Source: an uncultured Cryptobacterium sp. (GTDB lineage Bacteria > Actinomycetota > Coriobacteriia > Coriobacteriales > Eggerthellaceae). From it: DNA of 64,000 bases. Under the pieces are notes generated by a model that was not told where the DNA came from, searched no databases, and saw only the letters and a list, made by a program, of their open reading frames with translations. A program made the position numbers and the translations under genes. Shown here one piece after another: positions 5,855 through 14,509 of the stretch (the stretch's first letter is position 1; each line of letters starts with the position of its first letter). The stretch lies in NCBI GenBank assembly GCA_958410215.1, contig CATYOF010000005.1:1-64000 (forward strand), given 5' to 3'.

Positions 5855-6424
5855 TTGGGAAAGACAAAACCAAATACAAACATTTTTAGTCCTGAACAGT
5901 TTGGAAAATCCCTAAGAATGATGAGACACCTCGCGGGGTTTAGTAACACAAGAAGCTTTTCAGAAGCAATTAAAGGTTGCACTGGTGAATCTATTAATTT
6001 TGAAGTACTAATGAGATACGAACGCGGTGAGTGTGAGCCAGATTTAACAAATCTTATTGCTATCAGTATGACTATAGCAATCGCACATAAAAAAAATTTT
6101 AGCGATTATTTATTGTCGCTCGTATTAGACTCTATGCCTTTAGATGGTTTGTTTTTAGGTGATGATCTTGAGGCAAAAGCAGCGCGAGAATTTATTCAAT
6201 ACTATCGAGCAAAATTCAAAAAAGACCCGTCTGTGAATCTGGTTGAAAAGGCAACAGATTCTTTTGTAGATATTGAAAATCTACCTATCAGTACAGAAGA
6301 GAAAAAACTTGTAAAAATATACCGCAATGAATCTCAATCATATAAAGACTTGTGCGATTCTTGGAATTTTGAAGTTATACCAATCCAAGATACCCCACCC
6401 GATAAAGGGGTTAACGATAAATAA
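5855..6424 (+). CDS. Cro/CI-like repressor (Stl-type master regulator candidate)
   Basis: A 189-residue protein starting at TTG 5855 with GGAGA just upstream. The N-terminal 80 residues show an HTH_XRE-like domain: QFGKSLRMMRHLAGF, an HTH stretch with INFEVLMRYERGECEPDLTNL, and a closing helix. The C-terminal half is helical and unrecognised, with no LexA-type Ser/Lys protease motif. In PICIs the repressor lacks autocleavage and is released by a helper-phage protein bound to its C-terminal part, so this protein fits that role. It lies 23 bp upstream of the integrase. Confidence 0.65.
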   Translation: MGKTKPNTNIFSPEQFGKSLRMMRHLAGFSNTRSFSEAIKGCTGESINFEVLMRYERGECEPDLTNLIAISMTIAIAHKKNFSDYLLSLVLDSMPLDGLFLGDDLEAKAAREFIQYYRAKFKKDPSVNLVEKATDSFVDIENLPISTEEKKLVKIYRNESQSYKDLCDSWNFEVIPIQDTPPDKGVNDK

Positions 6425-6447
6425 GCCACTAGAGAAAGGAGTACATC

Positions 6448-7755
6448 ATGGCAAAAGGCGACGGAAGCATTCGGGAGGTGAAAACAAAGGACGGCAAAAG
6501 CTATCGCCCGAAAAAGTGGCGTGTATGCGTTTCGTTTGGTTTTGACCCAAGCACAAAGAAGCGCGAACAGGTAGTTCGCATTGTTACGGGCACCAAAGCA
6601 GATGCACAAAAGAAACGCGATGAAATAAGGCAGGAGCGCGAGGCGGGTATTTCGTCAGATGGTTACAAGCTAACGTTTGAAGAATACTCGGCTCAATGGC
6701 TCAAGCGCCGTAAAACTATGGGTGAGCTGCAAGAACGTACCCTAGAGCAAGATAGGCGGATTATTCCCACCTTATGCACCTATATAGGCGCGCTAAGGTT
6801 ACAAGATATAACCCCGCCAATTATCGAAAATATGCTTTCTGTACTTAAGCAAAGCAAACCAGGGACAAAAGGCAACGGGTTATCAGGCACAACCATGCAC
6901 GCCTATTATCAAAAGCTAAGCCAAATTCTAAACGATGCAGAGTTCAAAGGCTTGATTTTGCGAAACCCCTGCGCCCGAGTTAAGCCGCCCAAGAAAGACA
7001 AACCCGAGCGCAAATCTTTAAGCCTGATAGAGTTCGGACGCTTTAACAGGGCAACGGATAACGCCATAGAAGCCGCGATAGCTGATTTTGTTAGTAAGGA
7101 ATTGCGCAAACGCGAAAACAAACCTAGAGGAGCCGTCAGGGGTATAAAACATATTAGCTTTTTGCTTGCCGTAAAACTCGCAATCGCTACAGGTGCACGC
7201 ATGGGCGAGATTTTGGCGTTGCGTTGGTGTGATGTTGATTTTGAGCATTGTTTGGTGACCATAAATCAATCGATAACCAATACAGGCAGCCTAAAGCCGC
7301 CCAAGAATGGCAAAACACGAGAAATAACCATCGACAGCAAAACCAGCGAAGCTATCAAACGTTGGAAACCTCTACAGCAAGCAGCTATAAAAAGCATCGG
7401 CGTAAACTGGTCAGATGAAACGCCTATTTGCTGTACTGATGTTGGCACGTATAGCAATACGGGAAACTTTGAAACATGGTGGTGCGGCAAATACCGCGAA
7501 AGCGTAGGTTTTCCCGATTTAAAGTTTCATGAGTTAAGGCACACACAAGCAACTCAGCTTATTTTGGGCGGTATGGATATTAAGACGGTGCAAACAAGGC
7601 TAGGACACTCTAGCGCATCTACTACGCTTGATTTCTATGCTCACTCGTCGCCCGAAAAAGATAAACAAGCGGCGGAAATGATAGGTGCAATTCTTGATAA
7701 CACACCACAAGAAAAGCAAACTGAAACGCCTATCATTCGAGTGAAAACCGCTTAA
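6448..7755 (+). CDS. int: Tyrosine-type site-specific integrase
   Basis: A 435-residue phage-type integrase. The N-terminus (about 1-60) is an AP2-like arm-DNA-binding domain; residues about 70-180 form the SAM-like core-binding domain; the catalytic domain follows. Catalytic residues visible: Arg in ATGARMGEILALRW, His and Arg in HELRHTQATQL, and Tyr in GHSSASTTLDFYAH. A clear GAAAGGAG precedes the ATG. The gene ends about 100 bp from the right attachment site in tRNA-Arg, which is its expected target. Confidence 0.95.
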   Translation: MAKGDGSIREVKTKDGKSYRPKKWRVCVSFGFDPSTKKREQVVRIVTGTKADAQKKRDEIRQEREAGISSDGYKLTFEEYSAQWLKRRKTMGELQERTLEQDRRIIPTLCTYIGALRLQDITPPIIENMLSVLKQSKPGTKGNGLSGTTMHAYYQKLSQILNDAEFKGLILRNPCARVKPPKKDKPERKSLSLIEFGRFNRATDNAIEAAIADFVSKELRKRENKPRGAVRGIKHISFLLAVKLAIATGARMGEILALRWCDVDFEHCLVTINQSITNTGSLKPPKNGKTREITIDSKTSEAIKRWKPLQQAAIKSIGVNWSDETPICCTDVGTYSNTGNFETWWCGKYRESVGFPDLKFHELRHTQATQLILGGMDIKTVQTRLGHSSASTTLDFYAHSSPEKDKQAAEMIGAILDNTPQEKQTETPIIRVKTA

Positions 7756-7764
7756 CTTTTTGCC

Positions 7765-7783
7765 ATTGTGACGCGATTGTGAC
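7765..7783 (+). repeat. Arm-type direct repeat near the right end
   Basis: Exact second copy of the 19-mer at 1559-1577, just after the integrase stop codon. Confidence 0.6.
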
Positions 7784-7810
7784 ATTCGGCAAATTTTGAA
7801 CCTTAATAAA

Positions 7811-7842
7811 CAAAAAAGCCACCGAGAAAAATACCCGGTGAC
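7811..7842 (-). terminator. Terminator supplied by the element behind tRNA-Arg
   Basis: On the minus strand CACCG...CGGTG with a following T-run. The element thus restores both the 3' end of the tRNA and a terminator. Confidence 0.65.
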
Positions 7843-7854
7843 CTGGTCTTTCAG

Positions 7855-7899
7855 TGGTGCGCCGTGAGGGATTCGAACCCCCGACGTACTGATTCGTAG
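7855..7899 (-). repeat. Attachment site attR inside tRNA-Arg
   Basis: Same 45 bases as 1420-1464, perfect match, forming the 3' end of the intact tRNA. Confidence 0.92.
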
Positions 7900-7931
7900 T
7901 CAGTCCCTCTATCCAGCTGAGGTAACGGCGC
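7855..7931 (-). tRNA. tRNA-Arg(ACG)
   Basis: A complete cloverleaf on the minus strand: acceptor GCGCCGT/ACGGCGC, D-arm CCTC/GAGG, anticodon stem ACTGA/TCAGT with loop CTACGAA (anticodon ACG), T-arm GGGGG/CCCTC region, and encoded CCA. Its 3' 45 bases (7855-7899) are the right attachment site of the element. Confidence 0.97.
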
Positions 7932-8676
7932 GTTTTCAGCAGGGATTAGTTTCTTACTTTCATGCGTGCATGTCAAGAACTTTTTTAAATTGTGTTGATG
8001 ATGTGATGCTTTCGCCTTATACGTACCTCTCCTAACGTTCAGAAATCCCTTGCAAATTTTTTCTGTGCACACGCCTGCAAAATGATTACAATCTAATGTG
8101 CTTTATTGTGCAAACAATAAAGCCGCGCAATTGATAAAGTTAAAACGAATTTAATGGCTTGCAGTTTGATAGCCCAACAAACTCAACGGTTTGAATGGCC
8201 TATCGCCTAACAGGCTAAAAGGTCAACAGCCCAATGATTCAACAAGCTTTGTCAACTGCCTTATGAATTATCACTCGACGGAAGGACAGTACTTGAAGGT
8301 TCGAAAATCGAAACCTCACAGTAACTAACCTTCGACCGCTTTCTCGCAAGCGGCTCTTGCAGCTTTAATGCTTGAGCTTCTTTGCCTGTGTTAGTGGTCG
8401 AAGGAAGGCCACAACACGTTAAGGCTTCGCACTTGGCATTCTTTTCGTGTGGGACTATTGCGGCAGCAATAACATTGACGTATTTACAGCCATGCACGCA
8501 AAATAGCTGACATGTTTTGCCTGTGTATGCAGACTCAACGAAAAGCACTCACGCTATATGCGCATGCAAATAAATAGTCATTCTTGCCACAACCTGCCTT
8601 GAACGGCAGTACCCACGCATGACGCAAAAGCGTCTCTAAAACAATGCCCCGTGTGCAGCCTTGGAAAAGGAGCTGC
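7932..8676 (+). promoter_or_regulatory. Long leader/intergenic region before the MgtE-N/CBS gene
   Basis: About 740 bp without a supported gene. A structured part spans 8329-8404: CCTTCGACC pairs with GGTCGAAGG (9 bp) and encloses CCGCTT-6 nt-AAGCGG. The position upstream of a probable divalent-metal operon makes a regulatory leader plausible, but I do not see the conserved M-box (ykoK) sequence. Two minus-strand frames here (to 8072 and 8548) have no support. Confidence 0.35.
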
Positions 8677-10026
8677 ATGCTTTACTTATCTCAGATGCTT
8701 GGCGAACCGGTTATTGACGCTAACGGCGAAAAAATTGGCTCAATTTCTGATCTTGCCATTCAAACGGGTGAGGTATTCCCCCGCATTACCAGCCTTGCTT
8801 TTTTAGGTCCCGGAAAAACGCCCTTCATGATTTCGTGGCGCAAATATGTGGAAGGCTTTAGCGAAGACGAAGGTATTCGTCTCAAGGTCGACCGCACCGC
8901 TATCCGCTTTAGTTATTTGCAACCCGCTGAAGTTTTGTTGGCGCGCGATTTGCTCAACCGTCAAATTGTTGACACCCAAGGCATGAAGGTTGTTCGCGTA
9001 AACGATTTGAAGCTTTCTATTTCTGGTACTCAGTTGCGTCTTCTTGGTGCAGAAGTTGGTTGGCGCGGTATTTTGCGCGGGCTTCATCCCCTCGTAGAAA
9101 AAGCAGCATGTCGTATTGCAAAAGCGTTCCATAAATCCATCGACGAAAAGCTTATTGCCTGGAACTACATGGATTTGCTCGACCGAGATCTTTCCAAGGT
9201 GCAGCTTTCCGTTACCCACACACGTTTAGAGGAACTCCACCCTGCTGATGTGGCAGACATTTTGGAACAGCTTGACCCCAAGCAGCGCGCTAACGTGTTT
9301 CAGTATTTGGATGACGCACAGGCAGGCGAAGCAATTTCAGAAATGGAAGACGAATTCCAGGCAGACATCATTGATGGACTGGATGAAACGCGCGCAAGTC
9401 GTTTGCTGGGCAACATGGACCCGGATGATGCGGCAGACATCGTAGGCGATCTTCCCTACGAAAAAGCTGAAACCTTATTGCGTCTTATGGGCGTAGAAGA
9501 CGCTGCCGGAATTCGGAAGTTGCTAGGCTATAAGGACGACACCGCAGGTGGTCTTATGACTACTCAGTTTGTAGCCATGCATACCACCAGCACCGTAGGC
9601 GAAACTACCGAGGTATTGCGTCATTTAGATGAAGACCACCCTACCGTAAGTTATGTATACGTACTGGATGAATACGACAAGTTGGTTGGCGTTTTGTCAT
9701 TACGTACTCTGGTTCTCAATACCGAAGAAACACAGCTTAAAGACATCATGTTCGATGAACTTATAACGTCTTTACCTGAAGAACCCGAAGACGAAGTTGC
9801 CGCCGATATTTCTAAATACGACCTACTTGCCATGCCAGTTGTGGATGAATCGGGCCGCATGTTAGGCATTGTTACCTTCGATGACGCAATGGATGTTATC
9901 GAAGACGATGCTGAAGAGGTTAAAACTCACTGGGCTTGGGGGCAGCTGGCTATTAGCGTTGCGGTGTTCCTAGTGCTGTTAATTCCTTATACGTTCTTAA
10001 TTCTCCATTTCTTCGGATCAAACTAA
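8677..10026 (+). CDS. MgtE N-terminal/CBS/PRC-barrel membrane-anchored protein
   Basis: 449 residues from ATG 8677 (AAAAGGAG upstream). Order: PRC-barrel-like domain (LGEPVIDANGEKIGSI, about 5-60), a second barrel-like repeat, MgtE-N helical domain with its repeated acidic turns (HPADVADILEQLD, MDPDDAADIVGDLP, about 200-300), paired CBS domains (about 310-420) and one C-terminal membrane helix. The five-helix MgtE channel is absent, so this is not itself a magnesium channel. Proteins of this build sit next to NRAMP genes in actinobacteria and are inferred to sense Mg2+ or nucleotides for the transporter. The NRAMP-like gene follows after 23 bp. Confidence 0.8.
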   Translation: MLYLSQMLGEPVIDANGEKIGSISDLAIQTGEVFPRITSLAFLGPGKTPFMISWRKYVEGFSEDEGIRLKVDRTAIRFSYLQPAEVLLARDLLNRQIVDTQGMKVVRVNDLKLSISGTQLRLLGAEVGWRGILRGLHPLVEKAACRIAKAFHKSIDEKLIAWNYMDLLDRDLSKVQLSVTHTRLEELHPADVADILEQLDPKQRANVFQYLDDAQAGEAISEMEDEFQADIIDGLDETRASRLLGNMDPDDAADIVGDLPYEKAETLLRLMGVEDAAGIRKLLGYKDDTAGGLMTTQFVAMHTTSTVGETTEVLRHLDEDHPTVSYVYVLDEYDKLVGVLSLRTLVLNTEETQLKDIMFDELITSLPEEPEDEVAADISKYDLLAMPVVDESGRMLGIVTFDDAMDVIEDDAEEVKTHWAWGQLAISVAVFLVLLIPYTFLILHFFGSN

Positions 10027-10049
10027 CCCCCTAGCGTGCGAGGTGTTAT

Positions 10050-11456
10050 ATGACCGAAGTAAGAAGAACAGAGCAAAGAAAACACGGGCTTGCCTCCCCC
10101 AAAGGAACCGCAGTGACCAAAGGCAACACTCAAAGCACAGTCCAAAGGGCGGCCCAAGGTACAGTCCCCCACGCAGAGTCGGGAACGCCACAAGGCACAG
10201 CAGCGGCTCCTCACGAGGAATCCAATAAAAAGCGCTCGCGCATTTTATTGGTCCTTGCCGCTATGGGACCTGGCGTTATTGCCGCCATGGCAGGAAACGA
10301 TGCGGGCGGCATTTCTACCTATTCAACGGCGGGAGCTAAATTCGGCTATATGACCCTGTGGGCAATTCCCGTTATGTGTATTTTGCTCATTGTGGTTCAA
10401 ACTACCGCCACCCGTATGGGTGTGGTTACCGGCAAAGGCTTTTCGGCCTTAATTCGCGAACGGTTCGGCATTCGTCTTACCGCTTTAGCTATGCTTGCCT
10501 TATTAGTTGGCAACATTGCCACTACCTTTTCAGAATTTGCTGGCGTTGCTGCAGGTATGGAAATGTTTGGAGTGCCACGCTGGATTTCTGTCCCTGTTGC
10601 TGCGGCAGCAGTATGGGGACTGATTGTAGGTGGCAGCTATAAGCGAGTACAGAATATTTTTCTGGCTATTTCATGCGTATTTGCCACCTATATTGTGGCT
10701 GCATTCTTAGCACAACCCAACTGGAACTTGGCACTTATTCATACCGTAATGCCGCAGGCAACTTCCGACATTGGATTTTTATCGCTTATGGTTTCTATGG
10801 TTGGTGCCACTATTGCCCCCTGGATGATGTTTTTCACGCAAAGCAACGTGGTAGAAAAAGGATCGGGTATCAACGATTTACCCTACCAACACATTGATGC
10901 CATTACGGGTGCTATTGTAGGTTGTATTGTGGCCTGGTTTATTATCGTAACCACTGGTACGGTACTTTATCCTCAAGGCATTGAAGTATCCAGCGCCGAA
11001 GCCGCCGCTGCCGCTCTTGCTCCTTTCGCGGGGCCCTATGCAGAGGCATTGTTTGCTGCCGGATTGGTTGCTGCAAGCTTGCTTGCGGCATGCGTGCTGC
11101 CTTTAACTACCGCATTCGTTATTTGCGAAGCGTTTGGTTGGGAAGCGGGCGTTTCTTTTACCTGGAAAGAAGCTCCTATTTTTAAGGGCATCTTTACCTT
11201 TGTTATTTGCCTATCTGCCCTTATTATTCTGATTCCCGGATTGAATCTGATGGGCATTATGCTTGCCTCTCAGTTCGTTAACGGTGCCATACTTCCCGTG
11301 TTGCTAGTGTTTATGGCGATTATTTGTACCGACAAATACGTTATGGGATCGTACTGCGTACCTAAAGTAACCCGCATCCTGCTGTATCTTACTATTGGCG
11401 TTGTAGGGCTTTTGTCGGTTACCTGTATTGTTTTACAGCTTTTCGGCATTGGGTAA
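10050..11456 (+). CDS. NRAMP (SLC11)-like divalent metal transporter, probably NRMT-type
   Basis: 468 residues with a 55-residue hydrophilic, repetitive N-terminal tail and 11 or so membrane helices. The first helix reads GPGVIAAMAGNDAGG where manganese/iron transporters have the DPGN motif; helix 6 reads GATIAPWMMFFTQS where they have the MPH motif. Both substrate-binding motifs are therefore altered. Altered motifs of this kind are known from NRAMP-related magnesium transporters (NRMTs), one of which was characterised from Eggerthella lenta. Together with the MgtE-N/CBS neighbour, Mg2+ is the likely substrate. A classical MntH would be wrong to assume. Confidence 0.8.
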   Translation: MTEVRRTEQRKHGLASPKGTAVTKGNTQSTVQRAAQGTVPHAESGTPQGTAAAPHEESNKKRSRILLVLAAMGPGVIAAMAGNDAGGISTYSTAGAKFGYMTLWAIPVMCILLIVVQTTATRMGVVTGKGFSALIRERFGIRLTALAMLALLVGNIATTFSEFAGVAAGMEMFGVPRWISVPVAAAAVWGLIVGGSYKRVQNIFLAISCVFATYIVAAFLAQPNWNLALIHTVMPQATSDIGFLSLMVSMVGATIAPWMMFFTQSNVVEKGSGINDLPYQHIDAITGAIVGCIVAWFIIVTTGTVLYPQGIEVSSAEAAAAALAPFAGPYAEALFAAGLVAASLLAACVLPLTTAFVICEAFGWEAGVSFTWKEAPIFKGIFTFVICLSALIILIPGLNLMGIMLASQFVNGAILPVLLVFMAIICTDKYVMGSYCVPKVTRILLYLTIGVVGLLSVTCIVLQLFGIG

Positions 11457-11544
11457 GTTATAGCAGTAAAGCCATGTTAATTTGCGGTGTTGGTGCGGAT
11501 GTAGTGCTTCTGCGGGCTTTGGCTACTTTATAGATTGGATAAAA

Positions 11545-12474
11545 ATGGATTCACCTCAAATACAGATGCCTAATATTCCCCGTAGTGACACCGAAGACGA
11601 ACGAAAAGCTATTCGAAACGAACTACGCGCTGAAGCAAAACGCGCACGAAGCGAAATGCCCGTTCCTTATCGAGCACATAAAAGTGCTGAACTTTGTAAA
11701 CGCCTGGAAGAATCGTTGCTTTTAACATTAGGCATTACGGGCACCGCAGCGACCGATGCTGTTATTGCGGTATATTCTGCTTTTCCCGAAGAAGTGGATT
11801 TGAGCGACTTTATAGAAGCTGCTTATGCACAAGGTTGCACGGTCGCATTTCCCTGCATGATTCGTGATGCTTGGCACAGCTGTTTAGGCAGGGACACACA
11901 ACCGCATTTTAAAGAAAGCTGTGGAAATAATGCCGCTGCGCAACCAGTACAGCAACTGCAACAGATACAGAAACAACAACCGCAACAGATGCAAAAAGTA
12001 CAGCGAGAATTCACTCAACAAACCATGGAAATGCGCCAGGTTTCTGCTGAACTTTTCCATGCAAAGCAAGTACCGTTTCTCAATAATCCCCTTAAGCGCT
12101 ACTGTCACGACGACGAAGAACTGCAGCCCTATCCTTATGTTCCAGCGGGAAGCCTTACCATGATAGTGGTGCCCGTAGTGGGCTTTGATGATCAAGGTAA
12201 TCGTCTTGGGTATGGCGCAGGAAACTACGACCGCTACCTTGCTCAAATCGCCGAAGTAGCTGATTTAAGGTTCGTTGAGGCCGAATCGGCCGACAAAAAA
12301 CCGAGCGCCGCTACCTCAAACGATCCAGGCCTACAATTTGTTGATGTCAACTCGGTCGACGCAGGTAGAAAATCGCCAACCTGCCGTATTGTGGGTGTTG
12401 CTTTTGCTGAACAACAGGTGGATACCATCCCCACTGAAGAGCACGACATCCCCTTGGCAATCCTATCCTTGTAA
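11545..12474 (+). CDS. 5-formyltetrahydrofolate cyclo-ligase family protein
   Basis: 309 residues from ATG 11545. It converts 5-formyl-THF to 5,10-methenyl-THF with ATP. Family marks: basic N-terminus RNELRAEAKRAR, EVDLSDFIEAA, the late motif GNRLGYGAGNYDRYL and the closing IVGVAFAEQQVDTIPTEEHDIPL. It is much longer than usual (about 190) because of an inserted glutamine-rich stretch of about 40 residues in the middle (encoded by CAA/CAG-like repeats near 11935-12020) and a second insertion after the DRYL motif. Low-complexity expansion in an otherwise intact enzyme. An alternative start at 11482 lacks a good ribosome site. Confidence 0.8.
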   Translation: MDSPQIQMPNIPRSDTEDERKAIRNELRAEAKRARSEMPVPYRAHKSAELCKRLEESLLLTLGITGTAATDAVIAVYSAFPEEVDLSDFIEAAYAQGCTVAFPCMIRDAWHSCLGRDTQPHFKESCGNNAAAQPVQQLQQIQKQQPQQMQKVQREFTQQTMEMRQVSAELFHAKQVPFLNNPLKRYCHDDEELQPYPYVPAGSLTMIVVPVVGFDDQGNRLGYGAGNYDRYLAQIAEVADLRFVEAESADKKPSAATSNDPGLQFVDVNSVDAGRKSPTCRIVGVAFAEQQVDTIPTEEHDIPLAILSL

Positions 12475-12615
12475 TCAACGCTCCCATTTTTTTTGCTTCA
12501 AAGCCAAACCCCCAACAGGGCAAATTTTTCGCTAACTTTTGTCAAAACAATGCGAATCGGGGACTGCTCTTAGGCTCTTTTCTGAATTTAGACAACACCA
12601 ATACAGGTTTGATAC

Positions 12616-12657
12616 AAAAAACGCCTCCGCCGTTACCGACAGAGGCATTTTTTCTTT
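12616..12657. terminator. Bidirectional terminator
   Basis: GCCTC (12623-12627) and GAGGC (12642-12646) flanked by an A-run on the left and a T-run on the right; it serves the convergent cyclo-ligase and NhaC genes. The rest of 12475-12739 shows no gene. Confidence 0.75.
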
Positions 12658-12739
12658 TCAAGACGTTCTGCAAATCCCACGATTCGAGCGGTTTTGACAA
12701 AAATCGCCTCGCTAAGTTTCGCTATGCTTGCGCGTTTGC

Positions 12740-14368
12740 TTACGCGCCTTTCTTGGTTTGCACTACTCGCATAGCCAGAATAATAGCTACCGCGATCGCA
12801 ATGCCACCAATAAGGGAAGGCCAAGGAGACGCAGTAAAGCCAGCAACCAAATAACCCAACAAGCAAATACCTGCTACTAGGGTTGCATAAGGAAGCTGGG
12901 TCTCAACGTGGCGTAAGTGATTACAATTTGCACCAGCCGAAGACAGAATGGTGGTATCCGAAATAGGAGAGGCGTGGTCGCCATATACCGCACCAGCAAG
13001 CGTAGCGCCAACGGTAATTAAGAACAGCGGATCTCCTTCAGGGAAGATACCCAGCACGATAGGAAGAATAAGAGCGATAGTACCCCACGAAGTACCCATC
13101 GCAAAGCCAATAAAGCCAGAAACAACAAAAATAACCGCGGGCAAGAACGTAAGCTCAAAACCAACATTAGTTAAGAAGGTTGCTACAAATTCGCCCGTGC
13201 CAAGCATGTAGCGGCAGCAGCCGCCCAGGCTCCAAGCCAGTACCAAAATCATAATGGCACCAACCATGGAACGAACGCCCTCAGAAACACCTTCGGTATA
13301 CCCAACCAGCGTCGTAAGCTTGCGCGGGATAAACAAGATAGCCGCGAAGAAAAGTGCCACTACCGAACCAATGCACAAGCCCGATACCGGATCGACGCCT
13401 ACCGCAGTTGCGAAGTCTACCCCCTCAAAGAAACCGCCAACGTAGAGCATGCCAATAATCGAGAAGATAATGAGCACCACGATGGGCAGTACCAAGTCAT
13501 ACACTTTGCCTTTATCCGAAACGGGTAAACCTTTGTATTGTTCAACCGCTTTGGGGGCACCTTCCAAGTCAGACTGTTCGGTAACTACGGTTTCCACATC
13601 ATCTTGCTCCGCAGGAACACCTGCACTTGCAACCTTTTTCAAAGGAGAATCGGGCTCCACAATTGCACTAAAGGTGTGTGCTTCGCAGTCGCGCTGCGCT
13701 TTACCCATGGAAAAGAAGTCTTTCCCCACAGCACACAGCACAAATACAAATACGATAGTAATAAGTGCATAGAAGTTATATGGAATTGAAGCAACGAAGG
13801 TATTAAACCCGTCTTCACCTAAATAGCCACCAACAGCTACTGCCCATGAAGACACCGGAGCAATAATGCAAACCGGTGCTGCAGTAGAGTCAATAATGTA
13901 GGCAAGCTTTTCGTGGCTTACTCGAAACTTGTCGGTCACAGGACCCATTACCGCACCAACCGTTAAACAGTTGAAGTAGTCATCGACAAACACCACGATG
14001 CCTAAAATGGCAGTCATGATAGATGCCATACGAGCATTTTTAATGTGCTTCGCGGCCCATTCAGCATAGGCACGCGAGCCGCCCGCCACAGCGACCACAA
14101 CCACTAACGCTCCTAGAAGTGCCAAGAACAAGATGAGCGCGCCGTTTGAAGCAATTTGTTCTGCCATAATGGCAGGAATCATAGTAAACGCCGTGATCAG
14201 CTGTTCTACGCCAACCCCTTCAAGGGTGAATTCATACACCAGCAAGCCAGAAAACACGCCAGCCAGCAGCGATGAATACACTTCTTTGGTAATAAGCGCC
14301 AGGCCAAGCGCCAAAAGCGGTGGCACAATTGACCACGCACCAGTGGAAATTAGTTCAAAGCCTTCCAT
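12740..14368 (-). CDS. nhaC: NhaC-family Na+/H+ antiporter
   Basis: 542 residues, polytopic inner-membrane protein. It starts with a hydrophobic helix after MEGFELISTGAWSIVPP, typical of the NhaC/ArsB-type antiporters, with the conserved FVDDYFNCLTVGAVMGPVTDK segment (about 125-145) and ATLAGAVYGDHASPISDTT near the C-terminus, both family hallmarks around the ion path. A soluble acidic loop (about 225-280) lies in the middle. A good AAGGAGAG precedes the ATG. It exports Na+ for protons, or possibly an organic acid in related members. Confidence 0.88.
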   Translation of the reverse strand: MEGFELISTGAWSIVPPLLALGLALITKEVYSSLLAGVFSGLLVYEFTLEGVGVEQLITAFTMIPAIMAEQIASNGALILFLALLGALVVVVAVAGGSRAYAEWAAKHIKNARMASIMTAILGIVVFVDDYFNCLTVGAVMGPVTDKFRVSHEKLAYIIDSTAAPVCIIAPVSSWAVAVGGYLGEDGFNTFVASIPYNFYALITIVFVFVLCAVGKDFFSMGKAQRDCEAHTFSAIVEPDSPLKKVASAGVPAEQDDVETVVTEQSDLEGAPKAVEQYKGLPVSDKGKVYDLVLPIVVLIIFSIIGMLYVGGFFEGVDFATAVGVDPVSGLCIGSVVALFFAAILFIPRKLTTLVGYTEGVSEGVRSMVGAIMILVLAWSLGGCCRYMLGTGEFVATFLTNVGFELTFLPAVIFVVSGFIGFAMGTSWGTIALILPIVLGIFPEGDPLFLITVGATLAGAVYGDHASPISDTTILSSAGANCNHLRHVETQLPYATLVAGICLLGYLVAGFTASPWPSLIGGIAIAVAIILAMRVVQTKKGA

Positions 14369-14509
14369 GGGTTACTCTCCTTTTCTACCTGCGCCTACCC
14401 AAAGCACAGGAATAAAACTACAGGCGATTATAAAAGAGTGCCCCACAACTTTTAATTTATATTTAAAAAACCTTGTCAGAACGCGGTAAGTGGTTTTTTG
14501 CACACCGAT

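Larger units (their letters stand above)
1420..7899. mobile_element. tRNA-Arg-integrated element, PICI-like phage satellite candidate
   Basis: The element is bounded by a perfect 45-bp direct repeat of the tRNA-Arg 3' part (1420-1464 and 7855-7899). It encodes a tyrosine integrase next to one end. Repressor plus integrase run on the plus strand and diverge from excisionase-like, replication-like and cargo genes on the minus strand. About 6.5 kb, with no terminase large subunit, portal, capsid or tail genes. This matches the architecture of phage-inducible chromosomal islands (int/stl against xis/rep/packaging block). A degenerate prophage or a small mobilisable island are alternatives. The long GC-cored hairpins between cargo genes are unusual. 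Confidence 0.8.

Noticed and set aside
1420..7899. Integrative conjugative element
   Set aside because: No relaxase, coupling protein or secretion genes are present.
7851..8072. Minus-strand 73-codon frame
   Set aside because: It reads through tRNA-Arg.
8261..8548. Minus-strand 95-codon frame before the MgtE-N gene
   Set aside because: GTG start without ribosome site, Cys/Ser-rich random composition, overlaps the structured leader.
10050..11456. Manganese transporter MntH
   Set aside because: The DPGN and MPH substrate motifs are missing, so the simple MntH name would mislead.
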